DNA of 64,000 nt. Source: DASQEH01 sp038237745 (GTDB taxonomy: Bacteria; Actinomycetota; Actinomycetes; Propionibacteriales; Nocardioidaceae). This document shows positions 33,114 to 41,457 of the stretch, piece by piece. Every line of letters starts with the position of its first letter. Position 1 is the stretch's first letter. A program made the translations under genes and the position numbers. The notes beneath the pieces were generated by a model that did not search any database, was not told the origin of the DNA, and worked only from the letters and a program-made list of their open reading frames with translations. The stretch is from contig JBBRYJ010000002.1 of assembly GCA_038237745.1 (NCBI GenBank), positions 124,001 to 188,000 on the forward strand. The letters are read 5' to 3'.

Positions 33114-34822
33114 CGCAGCACCTCCTCCTCTGCGCGTGCCGCCCACGACGCGAACCTCTCACCGTCGCGACCCTCGTCGAGGTAGGCGCGAACGACGCGC
33201 TCGACGTAGTCGGTGAGGCCGGCCGAGGTGACCTTGTGACCACGAAGCTTGCGACCGAAGCCCGCCTCGAGCCCGAGACCGCCGCCGAGATGCACCTGGA
33301 AGCCCTCGACGAAGTCACCGGCACGGTCGAGGACCAGCTGGCCCTTCAGCCCGATGTCGGCGATCTGGATGCGGGCGCACGAGTTGGGGCAGCCGTTGAG
33401 GTGGATGCTGATGGGCGCGTCGAGCTCCGGGATGCGCTCCTCCAGCTCGGCAATGAGCTGCGCGGCCCGGTCCTTTGTCTCCACGATGGCGAGCTTGCAG
33501 AACTCGATACCCGTACACGCCATCGTCGAGCGGCGCCACTGGCTCGGCCTGGTAGACAATCCAAGGTCCTCCACCGCCTCGACCAGAGAGTCCACGTCGG
33601 CCCTCTCGATGTCGAGGATGACCAGCTTCTGGTAAGGCGTGGTGCGGATCCTGGTCGAGCCGTGGGCCTCTGTCATATCCACGAGCTTGGTCAGCGTGGT
33701 TCCCGAAACGCGTCCTGCGGTCGGGGAGATTCCCAGGTAGAAGCGACCGTCGGCCTGTTCGTGCACGCCGACGTGGTCGCCGTTGCCGAGTGGCTTCGCC
33801 GGGGGCGAGCCGTCGATGAGGGCGCGTCCGAGGTAGTCGTCCTCAAGCACCTGGCGGAACCTCTCGACACCCCAGTCCGCCACCAGGAACTTGAGCCGCG
33901 CTCGGGCGCGCAACCGGCGGTAGCCGTAGTCGCGGAACACACTCACGACGCCTCGCCATACCTCGGCCACCTCGTGCAGCGGTACCCACACGCCGAGACT
34001 CTGGGCGAGCATCGGGTTCGTGGACAGTCCGCCGCCGACCCAGACGTCGAAGCCGACGCCGTGCTCGGGATGGGTCGTCGGCACGAACGAGAGGTCATTG
34101 ACCTCCGGTGCCACGTCGAGGCTTGGATGTCCGGTGATCGCGGTCTTGAACTTGCGCGGCAGGTTGGAGAAGGCGGGGTCGCCGACGAAACGCTCGGTGA
34201 TCTCCTTCACCGCAGGCGTAGGGTCGACCAGCTCGTCGGCCGCGACACCGGCGAGCGGGCTCGAAATCACCACACGCGGAGTGTCCCCGCATGCCTCCTG
34301 GGTCGAGAGGCCGACGCGCTCGAGCCTCGACCAGATCTCCGGAACATCTTCGACGCGAACCCAGTGCAGCTGGATGTTCTGGCGGTCCGTGACGTCGGCG
34401 GTGTCGCGGGCGTACGTCGTCGACAGGTCGGCGATCGTGCGCAGCTGCTCCGTGGTCAACTGGCCGCCGTCGATGCGGATCCTCAGCATGAAGAACTCGT
34501 CGTCCAGGTCAGCCGGCTCGAGGACCGCGGTACGCCCGCCGTCGATGCCCGGTCGGCGCTGGGTGTACAGGCCCCACCAGCGGAACCGGTTCCGCAGGTC
34601 TGATGGGTCGATCGACGCGAAACCCCGGTCCGCGTAGATGTTCTCGATCCTGGCGCGGACGTTCAGGGCGTCGTCGTCCTTCTTCGCCTGCTCGTTCGCG
34701 TTGAGCGGCTCCCGGTACCCGAGGGCCCACTGGCCCTCGCCGCGCTGGGGACGCTTGGATGGCGTGCGTACCAGGGCCGAGCTCTGACGGCGGTTGGTGC
34801 TGGCAGTGTCGATGGCTGTCAT
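33110..34822 (-). CDS. sir: Ferredoxin-dependent sulfite reductase (NirA/Sir family)
   Basis: 570 residues. Two-fold architecture of sirohaem reductases: RWWGLYTQRRPG, a VTDRQNIQLHWV segment, GLSTQEACGDTPR, and the [4Fe-4S]-sirohaem cysteines in ACTGIEFCKLA and NGCPNSCA. It reduces sulfite to sulfide in six electron steps. First gene of the sir - zinc ribbon - cysH - cbiX operon. GAGGAAG lies before the ATG at 34822. The cysH partner favours sulfite over nitrite as substrate. Confidence 0.93.
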   Translation of the reverse strand: MTAIDTASTNRRQSSALVRTPSKRPQRGEGQWALGYREPLNANEQAKKDDDALNVRARIENIYADRGFASIDPSDLRNRFRWWGLYTQRRPGIDGGRTAVLEPADLDDEFFMLRIRIDGGQLTTEQLRTIADLSTTYARDTADVTDRQNIQLHWVRVEDVPEIWSRLERVGLSTQEACGDTPRVVISSPLAGVAADELVDPTPAVKEITERFVGDPAFSNLPRKFKTAITGHPSLDVAPEVNDLSFVPTTHPEHGVGFDVWVGGGLSTNPMLAQSLGVWVPLHEVAEVWRGVVSVFRDYGYRRLRARARLKFLVADWGVERFRQVLEDDYLGRALIDGSPPAKPLGNGDHVGVHEQADGRFYLGISPTAGRVSGTTLTKLVDMTEAHGSTRIRTTPYQKLVILDIERADVDSLVEAVEDLGLSTRPSQWRRSTMACTGIEFCKLAIVETKDRAAQLIAELEERIPELDAPISIHLNGCPNSCARIQIADIGLKGQLVLDRAGDFVEGFQVHLGGGLGLEAGFGRKLRGHKVTSAGLTDYVERVVRAYLDEGRDGERFASWAARAEEEVLR

Positions 34823-34929
34823 GACGCTTCCTCTGAGGGAGGCGCGCGAGCGGCGCGACTGACGTCACGACGGCGTAAGGCGTCGGAGTCGGATAGCGGC
34901 GGTCGCGCGCCCGGTGGCAACGGGCGAGG

Positions 34930-34962
34930 TCAGGCCGACATACACATTGCACTGCGCGTCAT
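34930..34962 (-). other. Possible cysteine-containing leader peptide (10 codons)
   Basis: Minus-strand ATG at 34962 encodes MTRSAMCMSA and a stop at 34930, 107 nt before the sir start. A second ATG at 34952 in another frame starts MQCVCRPDLARCHRAR and runs into sir. Cys-containing leader peptides occur upstream of sulfur genes in actinobacteria. There is no good ribosome binding site. Confidence 0.3.
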
Positions 34963-35074
34963 GCCAAGGTCCACGTGGCGACGTACCACGAGATGGACGA
35001 TGTAGCGCTCAGCCGATGCCATGCAAGGAATACTCTCCGACACGTAGGGAGCGGAGCAAACCCGAATCCGATAT

Positions 35075-35091
35075 ATGAGACGACGTCTCAT
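35075..35091. promoter_or_regulatory. Perfect palindrome, probable operator of the sulfur operon
   Basis: ATGAGACG-A-CGTCTCAT, 8-bp arms around one base, in the 347-bp gap between glyA and sir (both minus strand), 253 nt upstream of the sir start. A TTGCAT...TACATC promoter pair may lie downstream of it on the minus strand near 35000-35025. The regulator is not identified. Confidence 0.6.
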
Positions 35092-35169
35092 CATGTGAGC
35101 AGTTCGCGGAGCGGGCGGCCAGGTGGCAAATGGTCAGAGACCCTCGCGGGGAGCTGCACACGGCTCCGC

Positions 35170-36645
35170 TCAGAGAACGAGCCCGGGATAGAGCGGGTAA
35201 GCGTCGAGCAGCTCTGCCGACGATGCCTTGCTGCGCTCCGCAACGCCGGCTCCCAGGGTGTACTTCGCCTTCGAGGCGCTGCCGTTGCTTGCTGAAGCTG
35301 GTCGGGTGTTGCGGAGCACATCGACGATGAGCTCGGCTACCCGGTCGAACTCTGCGGCACCGAAGCCACGTGTCGTGAGAGCGGGCGTGCCGAGCCGTAC
35401 CCCGCTGGTGTACCAGGCGCCGTTGGGGTCGGCCGGCACCGAGTTGCGGTTCGTGACGATCCCCGCGTCGAGCAGCGCCGACTCCGCCTGACGTCCGGTC
35501 AGTCCGAAACTGGAGACGTCGAGCAGCACTATGTGGTTGTCGGTGCCTCCCGTCACCAGGTTCGCGTCGCGCTCGAGAAAGGCCTCGGCGAGGCTCTGGG
35601 CGTTGTCCGCGATCTTTTGCGCGTACTCCGCGAAGGCCGGCTGACGCGCCTCGGCCAGGGCGACAGCCTTGGCGGCCATGATGTGCGAGAGCGGTCCTCC
35701 GAGCACCATCGGGCACCCACGGTCGACGGCGTCGGAGTACTCAGAGCCTGTCAGAACCAAGCCGCCACGAGGGCCGCGCAAGGACTTGTGCGTGGTGCTC
35801 GTGACAATGTGAGCATGCGGGACGGGATCCTCGTCGCCGGTGAACACCTTGCCGGCCACCAGCCCGGCGAAATGGGCCATGTCGACCATCAACGTGGCGC
35901 CCACCTCGTCGGCGATCTCGCGCATCTTGGCGAAGTTGACCCGTCGAGGGTACGCCGAGTAGCCGGCGATAAGTACGAGCGGCCTGAACTCCTGCGCCTG
36001 CTGGCGGATTCGGTCGTAGTCGAGCAGACCGCTCTGTGGGTCGGTCCCGTAGCTGCGCTGGTGGAACATCTTGCCTGAGATGTTCGGCCGGAAACCGTGG
36101 GTGAGGTGACCCCCGGCATCGAGCGACATGCCGAGCATCCGCTGGTTGCCGAAGGCGGCGCGCAGCTCCTCCCACTCACCCTCGGTGAGGTCGTTGACTC
36201 CCTTCGCACCGTGCGCCTGCAGGGCAGGCGTCTCGATGCGGGTCGCGAGAATGGCCCAGAACGCCACGAGGTTGGCATCGATACCCGAGTGCGGCTGCAC
36301 GTATGCGTGCTCCGCCCCGAACAGCGCACGAGCGTGTTCAGCGGCCACCGACTCGACCTCGTCGACGTTGCGGCAACCCGCATAGAAGCGATGCCCGATG
36401 GTGCCTTCGGCGTACTTGTCGCTCAGCCACGTTCCCATCGTGAGAAGGACAGCCGGCGAGGCGTAGTTCTCGCTCGCGATCAGCTTCAGTGAGGCTCGCT
36501 GGTCGACGAGCTCTGCCCTCGTGGCGGCTGCTATCCGCGGCTCGACCGCCTCGATCACCTCGAGCGCCGAGCGGTAGGCCGAGCTCGCTTTGGCTGCGAC
36601 GTCGATACTTCCCGTGGTGACAGATGCCGTGTCGGAGGAGGTCAT
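35170..36645 (-). CDS. glyA: Serine hydroxymethyltransferase
   Basis: 491 residues, the longer actinobacterial form. LKLIASENYASP, KYAEGTIGHRFYAGC, VQPHSGIDANL, DMAHFAGLVAG, and the PLP-lysine motif TSTTHKSLRGPRGG are clear. Interconverts serine and glycine and feeds one-carbon units to folate. Start at the ATG 36645; TAATGT (minus strand, 36658-36653) is 7 nt upstream with no Shine-Dalgarno, suggesting a leaderless mRNA. Confidence 0.96.
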   Translation of the reverse strand: MTSSDTASVTTGSIDVAAKASSAYRSALEVIEAVEPRIAAATRAELVDQRASLKLIASENYASPAVLLTMGTWLSDKYAEGTIGHRFYAGCRNVDEVESVAAEHARALFGAEHAYVQPHSGIDANLVAFWAILATRIETPALQAHGAKGVNDLTEGEWEELRAAFGNQRMLGMSLDAGGHLTHGFRPNISGKMFHQRSYGTDPQSGLLDYDRIRQQAQEFRPLVLIAGYSAYPRRVNFAKMREIADEVGATLMVDMAHFAGLVAGKVFTGDEDPVPHAHIVTSTTHKSLRGPRGGLVLTGSEYSDAVDRGCPMVLGGPLSHIMAAKAVALAEARQPAFAEYAQKIADNAQSLAEAFLERDANLVTGGTDNHIVLLDVSSFGLTGRQAESALLDAGIVTNRNSVPADPNGAWYTSGVRLGTPALTTRGFGAAEFDRVAELIVDVLRNTRPASASNGSASKAKYTLGAGVAERSKASSAELLDAYPLYPGLVL

Positions 36646-36740
36646 GCCGCATACATTAGGGGACCGACGCACCGGCCGGCCGCAGCGCCGGTGCACCGTT
36701 GTTGGGGGCCTACGGTCGCGTGGATCTATACCGTAGGTCC

Positions 36741-37709
36741 ATGGCGTCGGACTCGGTGGGCGAGACGAGGGCGCCGCGCTTGACCACGTCAAACGCCAAG
36801 CACACGCTCTGGAGGCTCCTCACCGCGACAGTCGGGGCGTGCTTTCGCCACCGCGTGACGGGGCTTGCCGCCGAAGCAGCCTTCTTCGCGATCCTCTCCC
36901 TTCCTCCACTCGTCTTCGGGCTGGCCGGAAGCATCAGCTTCATCGTGAAGCGCGTCGACCCGTCGCAGATCACGAGCTTCAACGACGCGGTCATCAGTCT
37001 CTCCAACCGGGTACTGACCCCCGAGTCGGTCCACAAGATCGTCGAGCCCACCCTGCACACGGTCATCAGTCAGAGCTCGCGTTTCGACGTCATCTCCATC
37101 GGGTTCGTGCTGTCACTGTGGTCGGGCTCCCGAGCCCTCAACGTCTTCGTCGACACGATCACGATCATGTACGGGCTGGGAGGCAGGCGGGGGATCGTGC
37201 GCACCCGGATGCTGTCCTTCGCGCTGTACGTCATCGGGTTGCTGGTGGGCGTCGTCGTGCTGCCGCTCGTGCTGGCCGGACCCCGGCTCGTCGACAGGTT
37301 CCTTCCGGCGCGGCTCGACTTCCTCAACCTGCTGTACTGGCCCACCATCGTCGTGCTGAGCATCGCCTTCCTCACGACGCTCTACCACCTCTCGGTGCCG
37401 GTCCGCAGCCTGTGGCGGTACGACGTGCCCGGAGCCACGTTGGCGTTCGTGATGTGGGTTTTCGGGAGCTACCTGCTTCGCCTCGTGCTCGAGAGCGCCA
37501 GCACCTCCATCTACGGTCCACTCGCTGCTCCCATCGCCGTGTTGATCTGGCTCTACCTCACCGCGCTCGCCGTACTCGTCGGGGCGGCGCTCAACGCCGC
37601 GTTCGACCATGTCTGGCCGGAGAAGTCGATGACGGGGGCAAGGTTGGAGCTCAAACTGCCCCTAAGAAGGCGACCGGCGCGCCCGCCCGCTGAGCCCGAA
37701 CGGTCTTGA
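36741..37709 (+). CDS. YihY/BrkB-family membrane protein
   Basis: 322 residues with about six transmembrane helices. HRVTGLAAEAAFFAILSLPPLVFGLAG at the N-terminus is the family's first helix, then LSLWSGSRALNVF, GPRLVDRFLPAR and YHLSVPVRSLWRYDVPGATLA, with a basic cytoplasmic tail. Function of the family is unsettled. ATG at 36741; TATACC at 36727 suggests a leaderless start. Confidence 0.9.
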   Translation: MASDSVGETRAPRLTTSNAKHTLWRLLTATVGACFRHRVTGLAAEAAFFAILSLPPLVFGLAGSISFIVKRVDPSQITSFNDAVISLSNRVLTPESVHKIVEPTLHTVISQSSRFDVISIGFVLSLWSGSRALNVFVDTITIMYGLGGRRGIVRTRMLSFALYVIGLLVGVVVLPLVLAGPRLVDRFLPARLDFLNLLYWPTIVVLSIAFLTTLYHLSVPVRSLWRYDVPGATLAFVMWVFGSYLLRLVLESASTSIYGPLAAPIAVLIWLYLTALAVLVGAALNAAFDHVWPEKSMTGARLELKLPLRRRPARPPAEPERS

Positions 37710-37797
37710 CCGCCACCGTCGCCGTCGACGTCGGGCCTGGCCGGGGCGCGGGCAAAACCAGGTGCAGTCCCGCTCCGTGCGTGCCTACCCTCGCCTG

Positions 37798-38874
37798 GTG
37801 ACGTCATCCGATGTGGACCTCCCGGGGCTCGGGTGGGATGAAGCGTGGCGACAGGCCTCAGCGCCGTACGCGGAGGTCGGTGTCGCGGGACGTGTCGTAC
37901 GGGTCGACCGGGGCCTTGTCTCGGCGTTGACAGCGCAGGGATTGGTGCGCGCCAGTCTGGGAGCCGGTCTGCTGGATGCGATGGCCGGTGACACCCTGGC
38001 GGCGCCGTGCACAGGTGACTGGTGCATCATCCGCCACTGGTCGGACGGCCCCTTGACAGTCGAGGCGCTGCTACCACGGCGAACCGCAGTCATGCGGGCG
38101 GAGGCGTCGAGACGGTCCCGTGGACAGGTGCTCGCCGCCAACGTCGACCTCGCCGCGGTCGTCGTGGCGCTTCACCCCGAGCCGAACCTCGGCCGAGTCG
38201 AGCGGCTCCTGTCTCTGGCGTGGGAGAGCGGCGCCAAGCCAGTCGTCGTCCTCGCCAAAGCGGATCTGGCCAACGACGCCGACCTGCAGGCCGATGAGGT
38301 CGGCAGGTTGGCACCCGGGGTCGACATCGTGTGCACCAGCACGCTGCGAGGGAGCGGGATCGACCTGCTCCGATCGATGCTGGAGGGTCACCTCACCCTC
38401 GGGATGCTGGGAGCCTCAGGTCACGGCAAGTCGTCCCTGGCCAACGCCCTCGTAGGTGCAGACCTCCTGGCGACGAAGCGAATCCGCGACGACGGCAAAG
38501 GTCGGCACACCACGGTGAGGCGAGAGCTCGTCGTCCTCCCGACGGGCGGCATTGTCATCGACACACCGGGACTGCGCGGGATTGGGCTGCTGGACGGGGG
38601 AGGCGGCCTGGCCGCAGCCTTTCCCGACCTCGAGGAGCTCGTCCGTGGCTGCCGCTTCTCCGACTGCGGCCACCAGTCCGAACCAGGCTGCGCTGTGCAG
38701 GCGGCCATCGAAAGTGGAGAGCTGCAGGTGCGTCGGCTGGACAGCTGGCGCCGCCTGCAGAGAGAGCAACAATTCATGGCCGCCCGCACCGACGCGCGGC
38801 TTCGCGCCGAGCTCGCGCAACGTTGGAGGCACCTCTCGAAACAGGCGCGTGCCAATGCCCGCCACCGAAGGTGA
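37798..38874 (+). CDS. rsgA: Ribosome small-subunit-dependent GTPase
   Basis: 358 residues. OB-fold N-terminus (VVRVDRGLVSAL), then a circularly permuted GTPase: G4 LAKADL precedes G1 GASGHGKSSL and G3 DTPGLRG. The C-terminal zinc motif CRFSDCGHQSEPGC follows. RsgA helps mature the 30S subunit. GTG start with TACCCT 6 nt upstream (leaderless). The stop codon abuts the third 22-bp repeat array. Confidence 0.94.
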   Translation: MTSSDVDLPGLGWDEAWRQASAPYAEVGVAGRVVRVDRGLVSALTAQGLVRASLGAGLLDAMAGDTLAAPCTGDWCIIRHWSDGPLTVEALLPRRTAVMRAEASRRSRGQVLAANVDLAAVVVALHPEPNLGRVERLLSLAWESGAKPVVVLAKADLANDADLQADEVGRLAPGVDIVCTSTLRGSGIDLLRSMLEGHLTLGMLGASGHGKSSLANALVGADLLATKRIRDDGKGRHTTVRRELVVLPTGGIVIDTPGLRGIGLLDGGGGLAAAFPDLEELVRGCRFSDCGHQSEPGCAVQAAIESGELQVRRLDSWRRLQREQQFMAARTDARLRAELAQRWRHLSKQARANARHRR

Positions 38875-38961
38875 GTACCGCCACCTCAGTCGAGTGGGCG
38901 GGTGCGTCCCGTCGAGCGGGCGGATATGCCCCATTGAGCGGGCGTTGATGTTCCCTTGAGG
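38874..38961. repeat. 22-bp-period tandem repeat array 3 (3 clear units plus a degenerate one)
   Basis: Plus-strand units at 38896-38917, 38918-38939 and 38940-38961, each exactly 22 nt and each beginning GGGCG; the second is GGGCGGATATG followed by CCCCATTGAGC. A degenerate unit occupies 38874-38895. This array is opposite in orientation to the other three and lies between two genes pointing the same way. Its last unit contains the TTG start of the GNAT gene. Confidence 0.75.
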
Positions 38962-39501
38962 ACAGGCCTGCGGATTCGGCCAGAGGCCGAGGACGACGTA
39001 CCGGCCCTCGCCGACCTGATGACCGAGGCCTTCGGTGACCCGACGGTGGCCCAGCTCGTTGCCAGCCTTCGACAGAGCTCCTGGTGGGTCGGTGATCTGT
39101 CATCGGTGGCCGTGCTCGATGGGCGCCTCGTTGGCTATCTTCTCTTCACTCAGGCGTTGCTCGACGCTCCTGATCGCCTGGTGGAGGTGCTCGTGCTGAG
39201 TCCGTTGGCCGTGGTGCCCGACCAGCAGCGTGCCGGTATCGGGTCGTCGCTCGTCCGCAGCGGGCTCGCGCTCACCTCGCAGCGCCCCGAGCCGCTCGTC
39301 TTCCTCGAAGGAGCGCCCGGGTACTACCCACGTTTCGGCTTCGAGCCAGCGGGTCCGCTCGGCTTCCTGCGGCCGTCTCCACGGATCCCCGAAGCGGCCT
39401 TCATGGTCGCCCGGCAGAAGTTGTACAAGCCCTCCATGACCGGCACGCTGGTGTACCCCGACGCCTTCTGGCGACACGACTGCGTGGGGCTCCGCCCCTG
39501 A
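38956..39501 (+). CDS. GNAT-family N-acetyltransferase
   Basis: 181 residues: LRIRPEAEDDVPALADLMTEAF, VEVLVLSPLAVVPDQQRAGIGSSLV (acetyl-CoA loop QRAGIGSSL), and VFLEGAPGYYPRFGFEPA, a pattern of small GNATs of the YhbS type. Substrate unknown. The only start in frame before the homology is a TTG at 38956 inside the repeat array; no ribosome binding site is evident. Confidence 0.8.
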   Translation: MRTGLRIRPEAEDDVPALADLMTEAFGDPTVAQLVASLRQSSWWVGDLSSVAVLDGRLVGYLLFTQALLDAPDRLVEVLVLSPLAVVPDQQRAGIGSSLVRSGLALTSQRPEPLVFLEGAPGYYPRFGFEPAGPLGFLRPSPRIPEAAFMVARQKLYKPSMTGTLVYPDAFWRHDCVGLRP

Positions 39502-39631
39502 CTGGGTCGGCGGCTACCAGGCGCGTGACACTCACGGATGTCAGATGATCGAAGCGGGCAGGATCGACGCGCTCGCCGACCCGGACCGTCTCAGTCGGCA
39601 CGACCTTGCTGTCTTCGGTGACCGTGTGAGC

Positions 39632-39695
39632 GCGCCTTTCAGGGCGACACGAAGAAAGCTGCGCCCTCTCGACGGGTTATATGCGCCCTTTCGCG
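39632..39695. repeat. 22-bp-period tandem repeat array 4 (1 good unit plus degenerate flanks)
   Basis: The minus-strand unit 39667-39688 (GGGCGCATATA followed by ACCCGTCGAGA) is the best match to the family pattern in the window; flanking TGCGCCC and GCGCGCC blocks are weaker copies. It lies between the convergent GNAT and treZ genes. The rest of the 39502-39696 gap shows no supported gene, although a 52-codon frame from 39545 runs through the repeat. Confidence 0.6.
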
Positions 39696-39696
39696 A

Positions 39697-41457
39697 CTAG
39701 CCGGCACGCGGGCCCAGGATGGCCGGTGACTCGGCGGGGAGCCGGACCGACCCCGGGCCGACGACGGCAGCCTGTTCGGACCACTCGAGGACGACCTCGA
39801 GCTCGGGCGAATCCGCCTCCCGGCCAACGATCACGACGTCACGGAACTCGTCGGACAGGTTGACCGCCACGACGAGGTCGCCTCGGTGCATCACCACGGT
39901 CGAGGCGACCGGGTCGTGTTCGACACGTACCCTGTCCAGGCGCGGGTCGCCGAGGTCGGTCAGCTCGCGCCGGAGCCGGATCAGGTCGGCATACCACCGC
40001 AGCACCCGGGCATGTGGGTCGTGCCCGCACTCGTCCCAGTCCAGCCGCGATCGCTCTGCGGTGAGGTCGGCCTGCGGGTCGGGAACCTCGTCACGGTCCC
40101 AGCCGTGCAGGGAGAACTCGTCCCGCCGACCTCGGCGTACTGCCTCGGCGAGTCTGCGGTCGGTGTGGTCGGTGAAGTACTGCCAAGGAGTCGATGCCCC
40201 CCACTCCTCTCCCATGAAGAGCATCGGTGTGCACGGGCCGGTCAGCAGGAGCGCTGCCCCGCAGGCGAGACGCCCGGCTGACAGATGCGCCGAGAGCCGG
40301 TCACCAGTGGCGCGGTTGCCCACCTGGTCGTGGTTCTGGAGCGCGACCACGAACCGCCAGCCTGGAGTACGGGTGCGGTCGATCGGGCGCCCGTGCGTGC
40401 GACGACGGAACGTCGAGTACGTGCCGTCGTGCAGGAACACCCCTTCGAGCACCTTCGCCAACGCCCCGGGCTCGGAGAAGTCGGCGTAGTAGCCCGCTGT
40501 CTCGCCGGTGAGCAGCACGTGGAGTGCATGATGCACGTCGTCGGCCCACTGCGTGTCCAGGCCCAGCCCCCCGGCTTCGCGGGGGGTCACTGTCAGAGGG
40601 TCGTTACGGTCAGACTCTGCGATGAGCCACATCGGGCGTCCCTGGCCGGTCGACAGCGCAGCCACATCTGACGACAGACCTTCTAGGAGCGTCACGGCTC
40701 GGGCGTCGAACATCGCGTGTACAGCGTCGAGACGGAGCCCGTCGGCGTGGAAGTCACGCAACCACATCAGCGCGTTGTCGAGGATGAAGCGGCGCACCTC
40801 GTCGCTGTCGGCGTCGTCGAGGTTGAGTGCCGCTCCCCAGGGGGTGCCGTACCCATCGGTGAAGTAGGGCCCAAACTCGGTGAGATGGTTCCCGCTCGGT
40901 CCAAGATGGTTGTAGACAACGTCGAGGCAGACCCCCAGCCCCCGCTGGTGGCAGGCGTCGACGAACCGGCAGAGAGCCTCGGGTCCTCCGTAGGGTTCGT
41001 GCACCGCGTACAGCCCGACACCGTCATACCCCCACCCGTAGCGACCCGGGAAGGTGGCGAGCGGCATCAGCTCGACCATGTCGACCCCCAGCGACACCAG
41101 GTGGTCGAGCCGATCGCGCGCCGAGTCGAGCGTGCCCTCCGCGGTGAACGTACCGACATGGAGCTCGTAGATCACCGCACCTGGCAGCTGCGTGCCGCGC
41201 CAGGCGCCGTCGCTCCACTCGAAAGCCTCGACGTCGAAGACCTCCGCCTCACCCTCCGGCCCGTCGGGCAGCCGAAGCGCCCTCGGATCCGCGCGGGCGT
41301 CGCCTCCGTCGAGACTGAACGCGTAGCGCGATCCACTCACGGCCTCTTGGTCGCTCTCCCACCAGCCGTTGTCGATGCGCGTCATCTCGTAGCGCTCTCC
41401 TTCGAGCAGCACCGCGACGGACGACTCCGCCCGCGGCGCCCACACTCGTAGCCTCAC
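39697..41457 (-). CDS. treZ: Malto-oligosyltrehalose trehalohydrolase
   Basis: 586 residues of GH13. An N-terminal carbohydrate-binding part (RLRVWAPRAESSVAVLL), then the barrel with WGYDGVGLYAVHEPYG, DVVYNHLGPSGN, GLRLDAVHA (nucleophile Asp), LIAESDRNDP (acid Glu) and LQNHDQVGN. Releases trehalose from maltooligosyl trehalose. The GTG start at 41457 overlaps the treY stop (GTGA); the longer upstream frame is rejected because it lies inside treY. Confidence 0.94.
   Translation of the reverse strand: MRLRVWAPRAESSVAVLLEGERYEMTRIDNGWWESDQEAVSGSRYAFSLDGGDARADPRALRLPDGPEGEAEVFDVEAFEWSDGAWRGTQLPGAVIYELHVGTFTAEGTLDSARDRLDHLVSLGVDMVELMPLATFPGRYGWGYDGVGLYAVHEPYGGPEALCRFVDACHQRGLGVCLDVVYNHLGPSGNHLTEFGPYFTDGYGTPWGAALNLDDADSDEVRRFILDNALMWLRDFHADGLRLDAVHAMFDARAVTLLEGLSSDVAALSTGQGRPMWLIAESDRNDPLTVTPREAGGLGLDTQWADDVHHALHVLLTGETAGYYADFSEPGALAKVLEGVFLHDGTYSTFRRRTHGRPIDRTRTPGWRFVVALQNHDQVGNRATGDRLSAHLSAGRLACGAALLLTGPCTPMLFMGEEWGASTPWQYFTDHTDRRLAEAVRRGRRDEFSLHGWDRDEVPDPQADLTAERSRLDWDECGHDPHARVLRWYADLIRLRRELTDLGDPRLDRVRVEHDPVASTVVMHRGDLVVAVNLSDEFRDVVIVGREADSPELEVVLEWSEQAAVVGPGSVRLPAESPAILGPRAG

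Noticed and set aside
33236..34603. 455-codon plus-strand frame opposite sir
   Set aside because: Shadow of the sulfite reductase gene; no recognisable domain.
34509..34952. 147-residue protein starting MQCVCRPDL
   Set aside because: Most of the frame lies antiphase inside sir; only its first codons could matter as a leader peptide.
35075..35091. McbR-type sulfur operator
   Set aside because: The palindrome has 8-bp arms around one base and lacks the TAGAC-N6-GTCTA layout.
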